Shown piece after piece: positions 7,415-16,848 of a stretch of DNA of 64,000 nt. Positions within the stretch are counted from its first letter, which is position 1. The number at the start of each line of letters is the position of its first letter. The notes below the pieces were generated by a model that did not search any database, had not been told where the DNA came from, and saw only the letters and a program-made list of their open reading frames with translations. The position numbers and the translations under genes are program-made. The stretch is from positions 806,001 through 870,000 of the forward strand of contig NZ_JAVBIK010000001.1 in the NCBI RefSeq assembly GCF_032193805.1, in the 5' to 3' direction. This DNA is from Rhodoferax potami (GTDB lineage: Bacteria > Pseudomonadota > Gammaproteobacteria > Burkholderiales > Burkholderiaceae_C).

Positions 7415-8430
7415 TTAAAAGTCCGGCAAAGACGTCACCGCAGCATCATCCGCCCCTGCGCGCTACCCGCCTGCTTGACCAAGTGCGTGAGCGACTGCGC
7501 TACATGCACTACAGCCTGCGCACCGAGCAAACCTATGTCTACTGGATACGCTGGTTTATCCGCTACAGCGGTCTTCGCCATCCCAAAGACATGGGGCGCC
7601 CAGAAGTTGAGGCGTTTCTGACCATGCTGGCAACGGAGCGCAAGGTCGCTGCATCTACCCATCGGCAGGCACTTAGCGCCTTGCTCTATTTGTACAGAGA
7701 AGTTCTGGCACAGGAGCTGCCATGGCTACAGGAAATAGGCAGGCCGACGACGGCGAAACGGATTCCAAGTGTCTTGACGCGAGAAGAAGTTCAGCGAATG
7801 TTGGCGCTGACACCTTCCGTTGAGGGGCTGCTGGCTCGCTTGATGTATGGCACAGGGATGCGCCTCATGGAAGGACTTAGCCTTCGCGTCAAAGATCTGG
7901 ACTTTGATCGCCATGTACTCATCGTGCGCGATGGCAAGGGCAGTAAAGACCGGGTAGTCATGTTGCCCCGCTCACTGGAGCAGCCGCTACGCGAACAACT
8001 TGCTGTGTCACAGGCGTTGTGGAGTGCAGACCGTGCCGCACAGCGCCCTGGCGTGTACCTTCCGCACGCACTGGAGCGCAAGTACCCGCGTGCCGGGCAG
8101 TCTTGGGCATGGCATTGGGTGTTTCCCTCTCCCACCCTGGCAATAGACCCGCGCTCTGGCGTGGAACGAAGGCACCACCTTTACGAGCAGCGCCTGCAGC
8201 GAGCGCTCAAGCAAGCGGTTGTGCGGGCCGGTATACACAAACCCGTATCTGTGCACACCCTACGCCACTCCTTTGCCACGCACCTTCTACAAGCAGGCAC
8301 CGACATTCGCACGGTACAAGAGCTGCTAGGCCACAGCGATGTGTCCACCACCATGATTTACACCCACGTGCTCAAGGTGGCGGCGGGTGGCACTGCCAGC
8401 CCACTGGATACGTTGCTGCCTGTGCACTAG
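7405..8430 (+). CDS. intI: Integron integrase IntI
   Basis: 341-residue tyrosine recombinase that excises and inserts cassettes by recombining attC and attI. The N-terminal SAM-like DNA-binding domain (about residues 20-105) includes [15 protein letters not shown]. The catalytic domain has R153 (GTGMRLME), K179 region (DGKGSKDR), H284-x-x-R287 (HTLRH), H310 (LLGH) and Y319 (TMIYTH). Residues 218-240 ([13 protein letters not shown]...WHWVF) are the extra segment that separates IntI from XerC/D-type recombinases. All key residues are present and the length equals that of known IntI proteins, so it looks active. It diverges from the cassettes and is probably SOS-regulated through the overlapping LexA box. 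Confidence 0.95.
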   Translation: MNSIKSPAKTSPQHHPPLRATRLLDQVRERLRYMHYSLRTEQTYVYWIRWFIRYSGLRHPKDMGRPEVEAFLTMLATERKVAASTHRQALSALLYLYREVLAQELPWLQEIGRPTTAKRIPSVLTREEVQRMLALTPSVEGLLARLMYGTGMRLMEGLSLRVKDLDFDRHVLIVRDGKGSKDRVVMLPRSLEQPLREQLAVSQALWSADRAAQRPGVYLPHALERKYPRAGQSWAWHWVFPSPTLAIDPRSGVERRHHLYEQRLQRALKQAVVRAGIHKPVSVHTLRHSFATHLLQAGTDIRTVQELLGHSDVSTTMIYTHVLKVAAGGTASPLDTLLPVH

Positions 8431-8467
8431 CCATTCACTATCTTTTTCATAGCTACTTGCGCAATAG
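8431..8467. repeat. Short intergenic repeat, partial copy
   Basis: ttcactatctttttcatagctacttgcgcaa-type sequence related to copy 1 at 3320. It lies between the convergent intI and ahpF genes and directly abuts a terminator hairpin. Confidence 0.45.
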
Positions 8468-8492
8468 AAAAGGGCGCCGCAGCGCCCTTTTC
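8467..8492. terminator. Bidirectional terminator between intI and ahpF
   Basis: A perfect 11-bp stem (GAAAAGGGCGC / GCGCCCTTTTC) with loop CGCA, flanked by A- and T-runs. It can end transcription of intI and of the facing ahpF. Confidence 0.8.
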
Positions 8493-8516
8493 ATTCAAAG
8501 CACCGGCTAAATAAAA

Positions 8517-10073
8517 TCAGTGCCGGATCAAGTGGTCAAACGCGCTCAGCGCTGCCTTGGAGCCTTCGCTGGCGGCAATCACGATTTGCTTGTAGGGCAC
8601 GGTGGTGCAGTCGCCTGCGGCAAACACGCCGGGCACGTTGGTGTGGCCTTTGGCGTCCACCACGATTTCGCCGAACTTGCTCAGGTCCACCACGCCCTTC
8701 AGGAACTCGGTGTTGGGCACTAGGCCGATTTGCACGAACACGCCTTCCAGCGCCACGTGGTGCTCCACGCCGGTGGCGCGGTCTTTGTACTTTAGGCCGT
8801 TGACCTTGCCGTCGGCACCGGTGATTTCGGTGGTTTGGGCGTTGGTGTGCACGGTCACATTGGGCAGGCTGTGCAGCTTTTTGACTAGCACGGCGTCGGC
8901 CTTCAGTTGGTCTGCAAACTCAATCACGGTAACAAACTTCACCACACCGGCGAGGTCGATAGCGGCTTCGATGCCGGAGTTGCCACCGCCGATCACCGCC
9001 ACGTCTTTGCCCTTGAACAGGGGGCCGTCGCAGTGCGGGCAGTAGGCCACGCCTTTGTTTTTGTACTCGGCTTCGCCGGGCACGTTCACATTGCGCCAGC
9101 GGGCGCCGGTGGACAAGATCACGGTCTTGGCTTTGAGCGTGCCGCCATTGGCCAGCACCACTTCGGTCAAACCACCGGCTTCTGCGGCGGGCACGATTTT
9201 GTCGGCGCGCTGCAGGTTCATGATGTCCACGCCATACGAGCGGGTCTGGGCTTCCAGGGCGGCGGCGAAGTTGGGGCCATCGGTTTCTTGCACCGAGGGG
9301 TAGTTCTCAATGGCCATGGTGTCGTTGGTCTGGCCGCCAAAGCGCTCGGCCGCTACACCCACGCGGATGCCTTTGCGGGCGGCGTACACCGCAGCAGCCG
9401 CACCTGCGGGGCCACCGCCGACGATGAGCACGTCAAACGCCTCTTTAGCACTCAACTTGGCAGCGTCTTTGTCGGCCGCGCCGGTGTCGAGCTTGGCCAC
9501 AATTTCTTCCACCAACATGCGGCCGTTGCCAAACAAAGCGCCGTTCAGGTAGACGCTGGGCACTGCCATGATTTCGCGGGCGTTGATTTCGTCTTGGAAG
9601 GCGCCGCCTTCGATCACCGTGGTTTTGACCTTGGGGTTCAGGATAGCCATGAGGCTCAGGGCTTGCACCACGTCCGGGCAGTTGTGGCAGGTCAAGGACA
9701 TGTAGACCTCGAAGTTGAAGTCGCCGTCCAGGCCTTTGATCTGGTCGATCACGTCTTGCTCGACCTTGGGCGGGTGGCCGCCGGTCCACAGCAGGGCCAG
9801 CACCAGCGAGGTGAATTCATGGCCGAGGGGCAAGCCGGCAAAGCGCAGGCTGGTGTCAGTGCCACCGCGCTTGAGGCTAAAGGATGGCTTGCGGGCATCG
9901 GTGCCGTCGAATGCCACGGTGATCTTGTCGCTGCGCAAACTCTGGATGGTTTGCAGCAGGTCGCGCATTTGCGCGGAGTTGTCGTCATCACCCAAGGACG
10001 CCACCATCTCGATCGGCAGCGTGACGCGCTCCAGGTAAGCGCCGAGTTGGGATTTGAGGGTGTCGTCTAACAT
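8517..10073 (-). CDS. ahpF: Alkyl hydroperoxide reductase subunit F
   Basis: About 518-residue flavoprotein that passes electrons from NADH to AhpC. The N-terminal double-thioredoxin domain carries CHNC; the reductase part has the FAD motif [10 protein letters not shown], the redox-active CPHC (YCPHCDGP) and the NAD motif [10 protein letters not shown], and it ends with the FAD-binding [11 protein letters not shown]. The ATG at 10073 has AAGGAA at proper distance; an open frame to 10118 lacks a site. It lies downstream of ahpC on the same strand, with a strong hairpin between them. Confidence 0.93.
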   Translation of the reverse strand: MLDDTLKSQLGAYLERVTLPIEMVASLGDDDNSAQMRDLLQTIQSLRSDKITVAFDGTDARKPSFSLKRGGTDTSLRFAGLPLGHEFTSLVLALLWTGGHPPKVEQDVIDQIKGLDGDFNFEVYMSLTCHNCPDVVQALSLMAILNPKVKTTVIEGGAFQDEINAREIMAVPSVYLNGALFGNGRMLVEEIVAKLDTGAADKDAAKLSAKEAFDVLIVGGGPAGAAAAVYAARKGIRVGVAAERFGGQTNDTMAIENYPSVQETDGPNFAAALEAQTRSYGVDIMNLQRADKIVPAAEAGGLTEVVLANGGTLKAKTVILSTGARWRNVNVPGEAEYKNKGVAYCPHCDGPLFKGKDVAVIGGGNSGIEAAIDLAGVVKFVTVIEFADQLKADAVLVKKLHSLPNVTVHTNAQTTEITGADGKVNGLKYKDRATGVEHHVALEGVFVQIGLVPNTEFLKGVVDLSKFGEIVVDAKGHTNVPGVFAAGDCTTVPYKQIVIAASEGSKAALSAFDHLIRH

Positions 10074-10087
10074 GGTGATTCCTTGTT

Positions 10088-10143
10088 TGCTATCTATTTG
10101 GTAGCTATCAGCGCACATCGTGTGTGGGCTACAGCCATATTTC
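10088..10143. repeat. Short intergenic repeat, copy
   Basis: gctatctatttggtagctatcagcgcac...gggctacagccat, the same family as copies at 3320 and 45827. It lies between ahpC and ahpF, the only copy here not between convergent genes. Confidence 0.5.
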
Positions 10144-10147
10144 GGGT

Positions 10148-10197
10148 AAAAAAAAGCCGGACGGCCTGCTGCATATGCCGCAGGACGCTGTCCGGCT
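10148..10197 (-). terminator. Hairpin and T-run after ahpC
   Basis: Stem agccggac (10155-10162) / gtccggct (10190-10197) with an inner stem cctgc/gcagg. On the minus strand it is followed by eight T residues (10148-10155), so it reads as an intrinsic terminator for ahpC. Some read-through would set a lower level of ahpF. Confidence 0.8.
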
Positions 10198-10238
10198 GGT
10201 GAGCGGCTAGCGCCGCTCTACCGACGGGTGCCGGTGAT

Positions 10239-10802
10239 TTAGATCTTGCCGACCAGGTCGATGGAAGGAGCGATGGTCTTGGAGCCTTCGTTCCACTTGG
10301 CTGGGCACACTTGACCGGGGTTAGCGGCGGTGTACTGGGCAGCCTTCAACTTGCGCACGGTTTCCTTGACGTCGCGAGCGATTTCGTTGGAGTGCACTTC
10401 AGCAGTCTTGATGACGCCTTCAGGGTTGATGATGAAGGTGCCGCGCAGTGCCAAGCCTTCTTCTTCGATATGCACGTCAAAAGCGCGTGTCAGGGCGTGT
10501 GTAGGGTCGCCGATCAGGGGGAACTTGGCCTTGCCCACTGCGGGAGAAGTTTCGTGCCACACCTTGTGTGCGAAGTGGGTGTCGGTGGTCACGATGAACA
10601 CTTCAGCGCCGGCCTTCTGGAATTCAGCGTAGTTGTCAGCTGCGTCTTCCACTTCGGTGGGGCAGTTGAAGGTGAAAGCTGCGGGCATGAAAATGAACAC
10701 ATTCCACTTGCCCTTGATGGACTCGTTGGACACGGTCACGAACTTGCCGTTGTGGAACGCTTCGTTCTTGAAGGGAGCGATGGTGGTGTTAATCAAAGAC
10801 AT
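10239..10802 (-). CDS. ahpC: Alkyl hydroperoxide reductase subunit C (peroxiredoxin)
   Basis: 187-residue 2-Cys peroxiredoxin that reduces H2O2 and organic peroxides in the cytoplasm. Peroxidatic Cys47 is in FTFNCPTE and resolving Cys166 in GQVCPAKW, the usual spacing for AhpC. The length equals that of the E. coli protein. A good Shine-Dalgarno (AAGAGGAAAT) precedes the ATG at 10802. The 147 bases between it and the DUF3422 gene should contain its promoter; an OxyR site is likely by analogy but was not identified. It works with AhpF. Confidence 0.95.
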   Translation of the reverse strand: MSLINTTIAPFKNEAFHNGKFVTVSNESIKGKWNVFIFMPAAFTFNCPTEVEDAADNYAEFQKAGAEVFIVTTDTHFAHKVWHETSPAVGKAKFPLIGDPTHALTRAFDVHIEEEGLALRGTFIINPEGVIKTAEVHSNEIARDVKETVRKLKAAQYTAANPGQVCPAKWNEGSKTIAPSIDLVGKI

Positions 10803-10949
10803 GGTGATTTCCTCTTGAATTGGTTGTTCGATAAGTGAACGGGTTGAATCTTAGGGCCTGTTTGCGATGTTTAGGGTTGATTGATCCAATCAAGCAGATT
10901 GGAAAAACCTATAAGCCCGCCCTACACCCCATAGGAATCTTCCATGGGC

Positions 10950-12269
10950 TTATGACACCGATGTGAACAGCCGGTGGTGCAAGCGCCGCAAAGACCACCA
11001 CACGCTGCCTGCCACCACCGGAATGGCGGCGGCCGCGGTGACCTCGGGGCTCAAGGGCCAACCGTGGTGAGAGGCCGCCTTGGCCATGTAGCTCACCAAA
11101 CCCACGATGTAATAGGTGATAGCCGCTACCGACAGACCTTCCACGGTGGACTGCAACTGCAGCTGCAGGCCTTGGCGAGTGTTCATGGTAGCCAGCAGCG
11201 CCTGGCTGCTTTGCTGCTGCTCGATCTCTACCCGGGTGCGCAGCAGGTTGCTGATGCGGGATACGCGCTGGGACAGGGCATCCTGCCGACGGCTGGACCA
11301 CGCACACGTGCTCCGCGCGGGGGTGAGGCGGCGGTCCATAAATTCACGGATGGTTTGCATGCCCGCCAAGCGAGATTCGGCAATGTCTTCAATGCGCTTA
11401 TCCACCAATTCAAAGTAGGCCGCACTGGCCGAGAAGCGCGAATGGGTGGCTGCGTGCTGGCTCTCTACCTGCCCGGCCAGACGGGTCAGCCGGTCGAGCA
11501 ACATGGGTTCGTCATTGCGGGTGGCGGAGCGTATGGCTTCAGCGAGTTCCGCAAGTTCACGCTCTGCGCTGGCCAGCACGTGCGAGGCTTCGCGCGCTGC
11601 GGGCAGGCCCAGCAAGGCGGCCATGCGATATGTCTCGATTTCCAGCAGGCATTGCACCAGGCGGCCCAAGCGGCGTGGCGTCATGCCACCGGCCAGCAGC
11701 ACCATGCGGGAGAAGCCATCGGCATGCACCGAAAAGTCGGTGTACACCTCGCCCAATCCATCAGCCACCGTGGAGGCCACCAACGTTTCTTCGTGCAGCA
11801 CATGGCGCAACCAGGGCATTACGGTTTCTTCCTTGGCGGGTAACACCCACAAGTGCAGGCACGCCAAGCACTCGCCGGGCAGCTCAGCAAACCACTGCTG
11901 GGGTACAGCGTCCAGCGCGACTTCAGGGTCCCGCTCCGTGCCGCCCTGAGCGGTAATGCTGCGCATGAAGGTCCAGGTTACAAACTCGGTGTGTAGTTCC
12001 CAGCGCACCTTGAAGGGACCGAAATCCATGCGCATGTGGATGGAGCCATCCTCAGGCGCCGGCAGGTGGTGGTCACGGGCCAGAGCGGCCATGTGCGAGC
12101 GGCTGGCATCGCGCTGCTCGGAGTTACAGGCCATGACGACATGCGAAAGTGCCATGGGGCTACCCATGGGTTCGGGTGGGCGGGCATGCACTTCGTTGTG
12201 CAGCGAAAGGCGCAGTCGGTGCTGGGGAGGTAGCTGTGTCATGGCGGCTTCGATGAAGGCATGCTGCAT
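10950..12269 (-). CDS. DUF3422 family membrane protein
   Basis: 439 residues. The conserved opening LSLHNEVHARPPEP and the FKVRWELHTEFVTWTF segment identify DUF3422, a proteobacterial family of unknown function. Residues 200-380 are mostly helical with heptad-like stretches, and the C-terminus has two membrane segments (SVAAITYYIVGLVSYMA and AAAAIPVVAGSVWW). It is probably an inner-membrane protein with a large cytoplasmic part. The start at 12269 is the longest; an inner ATG at 12242 (MTQLPPQ) is as likely because neither has a strong ribosome-binding site. It stands alone between ahpC and the DUF4864 gene. Confidence 0.8.
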   Translation of the reverse strand: MQHAFIEAAMTQLPPQHRLRLSLHNEVHARPPEPMGSPMALSHVVMACNSEQRDASRSHMAALARDHHLPAPEDGSIHMRMDFGPFKVRWELHTEFVTWTFMRSITAQGGTERDPEVALDAVPQQWFAELPGECLACLHLWVLPAKEETVMPWLRHVLHEETLVASTVADGLGEVYTDFSVHADGFSRMVLLAGGMTPRRLGRLVQCLLEIETYRMAALLGLPAAREASHVLASAERELAELAEAIRSATRNDEPMLLDRLTRLAGQVESQHAATHSRFSASAAYFELVDKRIEDIAESRLAGMQTIREFMDRRLTPARSTCAWSSRRQDALSQRVSRISNLLRTRVEIEQQQSSQALLATMNTRQGLQLQLQSTVEGLSVAAITYYIVGLVSYMAKAASHHGWPLSPEVTAAAAIPVVAGSVWWSLRRLHHRLFTSVS

Positions 12270-12323
12270 TGCAGCGTTACCGGATCATAGAGGCCCAGAG
12301 GAGGCACTGCCCCCCACATAAAT

Positions 12324-12776
12324 TTACACAAACGTGCCTTGCTCGCCCTGGATATGGCAACCGCTGATCAGCCACTCTTTGTTTTTCTGGAGCTCTAGGG
12401 TGTAAGCCACCATCCAGCTCACGCCGTTTTCGTCGGTCAGGCGCACTTTCACCAGCGCTTCTTTGCCGATGATGGTGGGCTTCAGGAACGCTGCACTGGC
12501 GTGGCGGTAGACCACTCCGTATTGCACCTTCACCAGCACCAAAAAGTTCTGCGCATTGCCGGACATCGCTTTGATGCCTGGGGATGCCAGCCGGAAAGCC
12601 TGCTCGGCGTCGTCGGCTGCAAAAGCGTCGAACTGCTTTTGGATCACGGCAATCACCGCGGCTTCACTTTTGGCGCTCTGCGCCTGAGCCGGGCCGGCGG
12701 CGCACGCTGCAAAAAGCCCCATCAGGGCCGCAGCGCGAAACACAGACTGACAGAACCGGGTAACGCTGGAGACCAT
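12324..12776 (-). CDS. DUF4864 family secreted protein
   Basis: 150 residues. An N-terminal signal sequence (hydrophobic stretch around AAALMGLFAACAAGPAQAQ, cut after AQA) leads to a DUF4864 domain, an NTF2-like small fold (VIQKQFDAFAADDAEQAFRLASPGIK). It is periplasmic with no known activity. The ATG at 12776 has AGGGGG upstream; a start at 12815 would put extra residues before the signal peptide. It is followed by DUF3422 on the same strand. Confidence 0.78.
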   Translation of the reverse strand: MVSSVTRFCQSVFRAAALMGLFAACAAGPAQAQSAKSEAAVIAVIQKQFDAFAADDAEQAFRLASPGIKAMSGNAQNFLVLVKVQYGVVYRHASAAFLKPTIIGKEALVKVRLTDENGVSWMVAYTLELQKNKEWLISGCHIQGEQGTFV

Positions 12777-12925
12777 AGAACCCCCTGACAAGAAGGATGC
12801 CGGAAATCGGTGCAACCAGTCTATGCCAAGCCCCTGTACCCATGCGGCTACCCTAACCGCTTACCCCAGTGAAACGTTAAGGATCTCGCCGCACCAGACA
12901 CAGCCACTCCGAAACACGTGCACAA

Positions 12926-12949
12926 AAAAGGCACCCGAAGGTGCCTTTT
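12926..12949 (-). terminator. Terminator after tctA
   Basis: A perfect 10-bp stem aaaaggcacc / ggtgcctttt with loop cgaa. The A-rich left side gives a T-run on the minus strand, ending the tctBA transcript. Confidence 0.85.
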
Positions 12950-12970
12950 GTTGGATAGCGCCGCAGGAAA

Positions 12971-14482
12971 TCAATCCTCCACAAAAGCCTCCTCCCGCTT
13001 AGCCTTGATGGACGGCAGCATCACCACCACCAAGAGTGCGAGCGCCGCTACTAACAGGCTGGCTGAGAGCGGACGGGTGATGAACACACTCCAGTCCCCA
13101 CGGCTAAGCAGCAGCGCCCGGCGCAAGTACTCCTCCATCATCGGCCCCAGAATGAAACCCAGAAGCAGTGGTGCAGGCTCCGTACCCAGCTTAATGAAGA
13201 GATACCCGATCACCCCGAAGATCGCCACCATCCAGATATCGAAGGTGTTGTTGTTGGTCGAATACACCCCGATCGCACAGAACAGCACGATAGAAGGGAA
13301 CAACCAGCGGTAAGGCACGGACAAGAGCTTGATCCAGATACCGATCAAAGGCAGGTTCAAGATCACCAGCATCAGGTTGCCGATCCACATCGAAGCAATC
13401 AGACCCCAGAAGAGTTCCGGGTTGGCCGTCATCACCTGTGGTCCGGGCTGGATGTTGTGGATCGTCATCGCACCCACCATCAACGCCATCACCGCGTTAG
13501 GTGGGATACCCAGGGTCAGCAGAGGAATGAAAGAAGTCTGGCTTCCAGCGTTGTTCGCTGCTTCAGGAGCCGCCACCCCGCGGATGTTGCCCTTACCGAA
13601 CGGCACTTCACCGGGCTGGAGTTGGGTCTTCTTCTCAATCGTGTAAGCCGCAAAGGCTGCCATCACCGCACCACCACCGGGCAAGATACCCAACAGTGAG
13701 CCCAAGGCAGTACCACGCAGAACAGCCGGCACCATGCGCTGGAAGTCTTGTTTGGTCGGCAAGAGGCCTGAGACAGAGGCCGTAAAGATCTCCCGCTCAC
13801 CCGCACTCTTGGACAGGTTGCTGATGATCTCGCCGTAGCCGAAGACACCCATGGCAATCACGATGAAGCCGATACCGTCAGTCAGCTCAGGGATATCAAA
13901 GCTGTAACGGGCGACACCGGAGTTCACGTCGGTGCCCACCATCCCCAGCAAGAGACCCAAGAGAATCATGGCAATCGCCTTGAGCAAAGAGCCCGAGGCC
14001 AGCACCACCGCACCGATCAAGCCCAGAATCATCAGGCTGAAGTATTCGGCAGGGCCGAACTTGAAGGCCAGCTCAGTCAAGGGGCCTGCAAAGGCCGCCA
14101 GGATCAAGGTACCGACGCAACCGGCAAAGAAAGAACCCAAGCCCGCTGCAGCGAGTGCAGGGCCTGCGCGTCCATTACGGGCCATCTGGTAACCGTCAAT
14201 CACGGTCACCACCGACGAAGACTCGCCGGGCAGGTTCACCAAGATGGCTGTCGTTGATCCGCCGTACTGGGCTCCGTAGTAAATACCGGCCAGCATGATC
14301 AAGGCCGATACAGGAGGCAAGGCATAGGTAGCAGGCAAGAGCATGGCGATAGTCGCCAAGGGGCCGATGCCGGGGAGTACCCCGATCAAAGTACCGAGCA
14401 AACAGCCGATGAAGGCATAAATCAGGTTCTGGCCGGTGAAGGCCACGCCAAAGCCGAGGGCGAGGTTGTCAAAGAGTTCCAT
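12971..14482 (-). CDS. tctA: Tripartite tricarboxylate transporter, large permease TctA
   Basis: 503 residues with about twelve membrane spans. It is the large permease of the TTT family, which takes up carboxylates with a periplasmic receptor. Family signatures are GVLPGIGPLATIAMLLP, YGAQYGGSTTAILVNLPGE and the second-half PGGGAVMAAFAAYTIEK. It lies 34 bases downstream of tctB on the same strand. No TctC (Bug) receptor is nearby, which is common in Comamonadaceae, where receptors are numerous and scattered. The substrate is unknown. Confidence 0.92.
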   Translation of the reverse strand: MELFDNLALGFGVAFTGQNLIYAFIGCLLGTLIGVLPGIGPLATIAMLLPATYALPPVSALIMLAGIYYGAQYGGSTTAILVNLPGESSSVVTVIDGYQMARNGRAGPALAAAGLGSFFAGCVGTLILAAFAGPLTELAFKFGPAEYFSLMILGLIGAVVLASGSLLKAIAMILLGLLLGMVGTDVNSGVARYSFDIPELTDGIGFIVIAMGVFGYGEIISNLSKSAGEREIFTASVSGLLPTKQDFQRMVPAVLRGTALGSLLGILPGGGAVMAAFAAYTIEKKTQLQPGEVPFGKGNIRGVAAPEAANNAGSQTSFIPLLTLGIPPNAVMALMVGAMTIHNIQPGPQVMTANPELFWGLIASMWIGNLMLVILNLPLIGIWIKLLSVPYRWLFPSIVLFCAIGVYSTNNNTFDIWMVAIFGVIGYLFIKLGTEPAPLLLGFILGPMMEEYLRRALLLSRGDWSVFITRPLSASLLVAALALLVVVMLPSIKAKREEAFVED

Positions 14483-14516
14483 GGTGTGCAGTTCCTGTCG
14501 ATGGTTCAGTCGTGGC

Positions 14517-15005
14517 TTAGGCCGTGAAGTAAGCAGGCCAGACCGGGAACTGCAGTTTGAGGAGAACGATGAAGGCGACGTAGCTCAAGATAGCCAAGAC
14601 AGTGGCCAACACAGCGACTTCCTTGAACTTGTGTTCATCACCGGCGTGGCTGGCGATGTAGGTGAGCAGGTAGATACCGACGATCAGGCCCAGAGGTTTC
14701 AAACCGATCATGGGCAGGCCGCCGATGCAGGCACCGAACACCAGGTTGGCGCTGATGATGAAGAACAGGGGCTTCCAGGCGAATTTGCCGACCTTGTCGC
14801 CGTCTTCGGTTTCCACGACCAGCGAGGTGAAGGTGACTGCGATGCCAATGATGGCGAGGAGCACTCCGAGTACCAGGGGGAAGTAGCCGGGGCCCATGCG
14901 GGCACCGGTACCAATGCTGTAGGTGCTGGCGCCTAAGGCAAACGCCGCGCCCACTACGATGAACATAAGTCCCGAGAAAAAGTCTTTTTGACTTTTGATA
15001 TTCAC
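14517..15005 (-). CDS. tctB: Tripartite tricarboxylate transporter, small permease TctB
   Basis: 162 residues with four membrane spans (FFSGLMFIVVGAAFALGAS near the start). GARMGPGYFPLVLGVLLAIIG is the TctB hallmark. The start is GTG at 15005, with AGGAGA a few bases upstream. It is the first gene of the tctBA pair; together with TctA it forms the membrane part of a sodium- or proton-driven carboxylate importer. Confidence 0.9.
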   Translation of the reverse strand: MNIKSQKDFFSGLMFIVVGAAFALGASTYSIGTGARMGPGYFPLVLGVLLAIIGIAVTFTSLVVETEDGDKVGKFAWKPLFFIISANLVFGACIGGLPMIGLKPLGLIVGIYLLTYIASHAGDEHKFKEVAVLATVLAILSYVAFIVLLKLQFPVWPAYFTA

Positions 15006-15057
15006 TGTCTCTCTCCTAGTTATAAGTTGTAACTATTTTGCATCAAAATCAGCAATG

Positions 15058-16848
15058 TTAGCCCGTGAGCGGTGGGGTGGCAGACATCACCTCCTCCATG
15101 ACGGTGACGCCCTCCGAAACACGCAGTGCCCCTGCTAAGCGCAGTGGCCGCATGCCATCCACAATGGCTTGTCGGCGCAGAGCATCAACGCCCGGTTCGC
15201 CGCTGACCCGCGATTTGAACCCGTCTGTGACCACAAGCAATTCGTACAAACCCATGCGCCCCATGTAGCCCGTCATCCGGCAGTCCACGCAACCCACAGC
15301 TTTATAAGGCTTGTAGCCCCCGTTGATTTGCCAGGGCTTGACCATTTCGCCCAAGGCCTCGCGCGTGGCTTCTTCATCACGCACCTTGCATTGCTTGCAC
15401 AAAATGCGAACCAGGCGCTGGGCCAACACCCCCAGCAAAGTGGCGTTGATCAGGTAGGCGGGAATGCCCAGCTCCATCAGCCGCGTGACCGCGGAGGGCG
15501 CATCGTTGGTGTGGAGGGTGGAAAACACCAAGTGGCCGGTGAGGGCTGCTTGCACCGCCATTTCGGCGGTCTCCAGGTCGCGGATTTCGCCCACCATGAT
15601 GATGTCCGGGTCCTGCCGCATGAGGGCACGCAGACCTTGCGGAAAGCCGAAGTCCAGCTGCGGCTGCACCTGGGTTTGGTTGAAAGACGGCTCGATCATT
15701 TCGATCGGGTCTTCCACTGTGCTGACGTTCACCTCTTCAGTAGCCACCCGCTTGAGGGTGGAGTACAGCGTGGTGGTTTTGCCCGAGCCCGTAGGGCCAG
15801 TCACCAGAATGATGCCGTGCGGGCGCTTGACCAACTGCTCCCAGCGGGTCGCGTCGTGGCTGCTGAAGCCCAGGGCGTCCAGATCTTTGACCGCGTTGTC
15901 GGGGTCAAAAATCCGCATCACCATCTTCTCGCCAAACGCGGTGGGCAAGGTGGAGATACGCATTTCAATTTCATCACCGCGCGGGTTGCGGGTTTTGATG
16001 CGGCCATCTTGCGGGCGGCGCTTTTCAATCACGTCCATGCGGCCCAGCAGTTTGATGCGGGCGGTCATGGCGTTGAGCACGCCCATGGGCATCTGGTAGA
16101 CCGGGTGCAACACGCCATCGATCCGGAAGCGGATCACGCCCTGCTCTCGCCGTGGCTCGAGGTGGATGTCGCTGGCGCGCTGGTCGAAGGCGTATTGCCA
16201 GAGCCAGTCGACCACCTGCACCACGCCCTGGTCGTTGGCGTCGAGTTGCTTGTTGCTCTTGCCCAGCTCCACCAGCTGCTCGAAACTTGCGCCGTTGTTG
16301 GAGCCGGTTTTGTTCGCAGCCCGCACGCTTTTGGCCAATGCATAAAACTCGGCGGTGTAGCGGGTAATTTCCTGCGGGCTGGCGACCACGCGCTTGACGC
16401 TGCGGCGGCTCTGGCGCTCCACTTCAGCCACCCAATCGGTAATGAACGGCTCCGACGTGGCCACCGTGATCTCGCTGAGGGTGACCACAACGGGCAAGAT
16501 TTTGTGTCGCTCAGCATAAGCGGCACCCATGGCATCGGCCACCTTGCCCACATCGACCTTGAGCGGGTCAATGCGCAGGTAATCCAGTGCCGCGCGCAGC
16601 GACAACCATTGGGTGAGCATCTCAATATCGAGAGGCTTTTGGTCTGCCGCCCGGCGCATCGATACGGCGGCGAGCCGGACCATCGGATGCTGCGAACTCT
16701 CGGCCTGCGAGCAACGGGCAATCGTGCGCACTGCCTCTTCTTCTGCGATCACTTTGTCTTGCTTGAGCCACTCCACCAGCAAGCGCCAGTCCAAGGGACC
16801 GTTGTAAGAAACCGCGGAGGAACTGGCTTTTTTGGGACTAGGGCTCAT
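15058..16848 (-). CDS. GspE/PulE/PilB-family secretion ATPase, orphan
   Basis: About 596 residues. The N-terminal GspE-II-like domain (ALDYLRIDPLKVD...) is followed by the ATPase core: ASDIHLEPRR, Walker A GPTGSGKTTT, Asp box STVEDPIEM, Walker B RQDPDIIMVGEIRD and the His box LVFSTLHTND. The zinc-binding cysteines sit in CKQCK and CVDC. Such ATPases drive type II secretion or type IV pilus assembly, but no F, G or other secretion genes are adjacent, so its partner system must lie elsewhere. The ATG at 16848 overlaps the stop of the upstream gene (ATGA), implying translational coupling; a longer frame to 16878 is not needed. Confidence 0.88.
   Translation of the reverse strand: MSPSPKKASSSAVSYNGPLDWRLLVEWLKQDKVIAEEEAVRTIARCSQAESSQHPMVRLAAVSMRRAADQKPLDIEMLTQWLSLRAALDYLRIDPLKVDVGKVADAMGAAYAERHKILPVVVTLSEITVATSEPFITDWVAEVERQSRRSVKRVVASPQEITRYTAEFYALAKSVRAANKTGSNNGASFEQLVELGKSNKQLDANDQGVVQVVDWLWQYAFDQRASDIHLEPRREQGVIRFRIDGVLHPVYQMPMGVLNAMTARIKLLGRMDVIEKRRPQDGRIKTRNPRGDEIEMRISTLPTAFGEKMVMRIFDPDNAVKDLDALGFSSHDATRWEQLVKRPHGIILVTGPTGSGKTTTLYSTLKRVATEEVNVSTVEDPIEMIEPSFNQTQVQPQLDFGFPQGLRALMRQDPDIIMVGEIRDLETAEMAVQAALTGHLVFSTLHTNDAPSAVTRLMELGIPAYLINATLLGVLAQRLVRILCKQCKVRDEEATREALGEMVKPWQINGGYKPYKAVGCVDCRMTGYMGRMGLYELLVVTDGFKSRVSGEPGVDALRRQAIVDGMRPLRLAGALRVSEGVTVMEEVMSATPPLTG

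Larger units (their letters stand above)
4929..8430. mobile_element. Chromosomal integron: intI, attI and a five-cassette array
   Basis: An intact integron integrase gene (7405-8430, plus strand) faces away from a cassette array read on the minus strand. From attI the cassettes are gene 6861-7139 with attC 6717-6834, gene 6450-6710 with attC 6354-6455, gene 6063-6350 with attC 5967-6068, gene 5654-5950 with attC 5400-5526, and gene 5010-5393 with attC about 4929-5015. Each boundary carries the paired core sites GTTAGRC and RYCTAAC, and each gene starts within about 20 bases of the preceding core. The genes are short, share one orientation, lack clear ribosome-binding sites and differ in composition from the flanking chromosome, as expected of cassettes. 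Confidence 0.9.

Noticed and set aside
8907-10070. A 387-residue open frame opposite ahpF
   Set aside because: Composition is low-complexity (Gly, His, Val) and it is fully covered by the well-supported ahpF.
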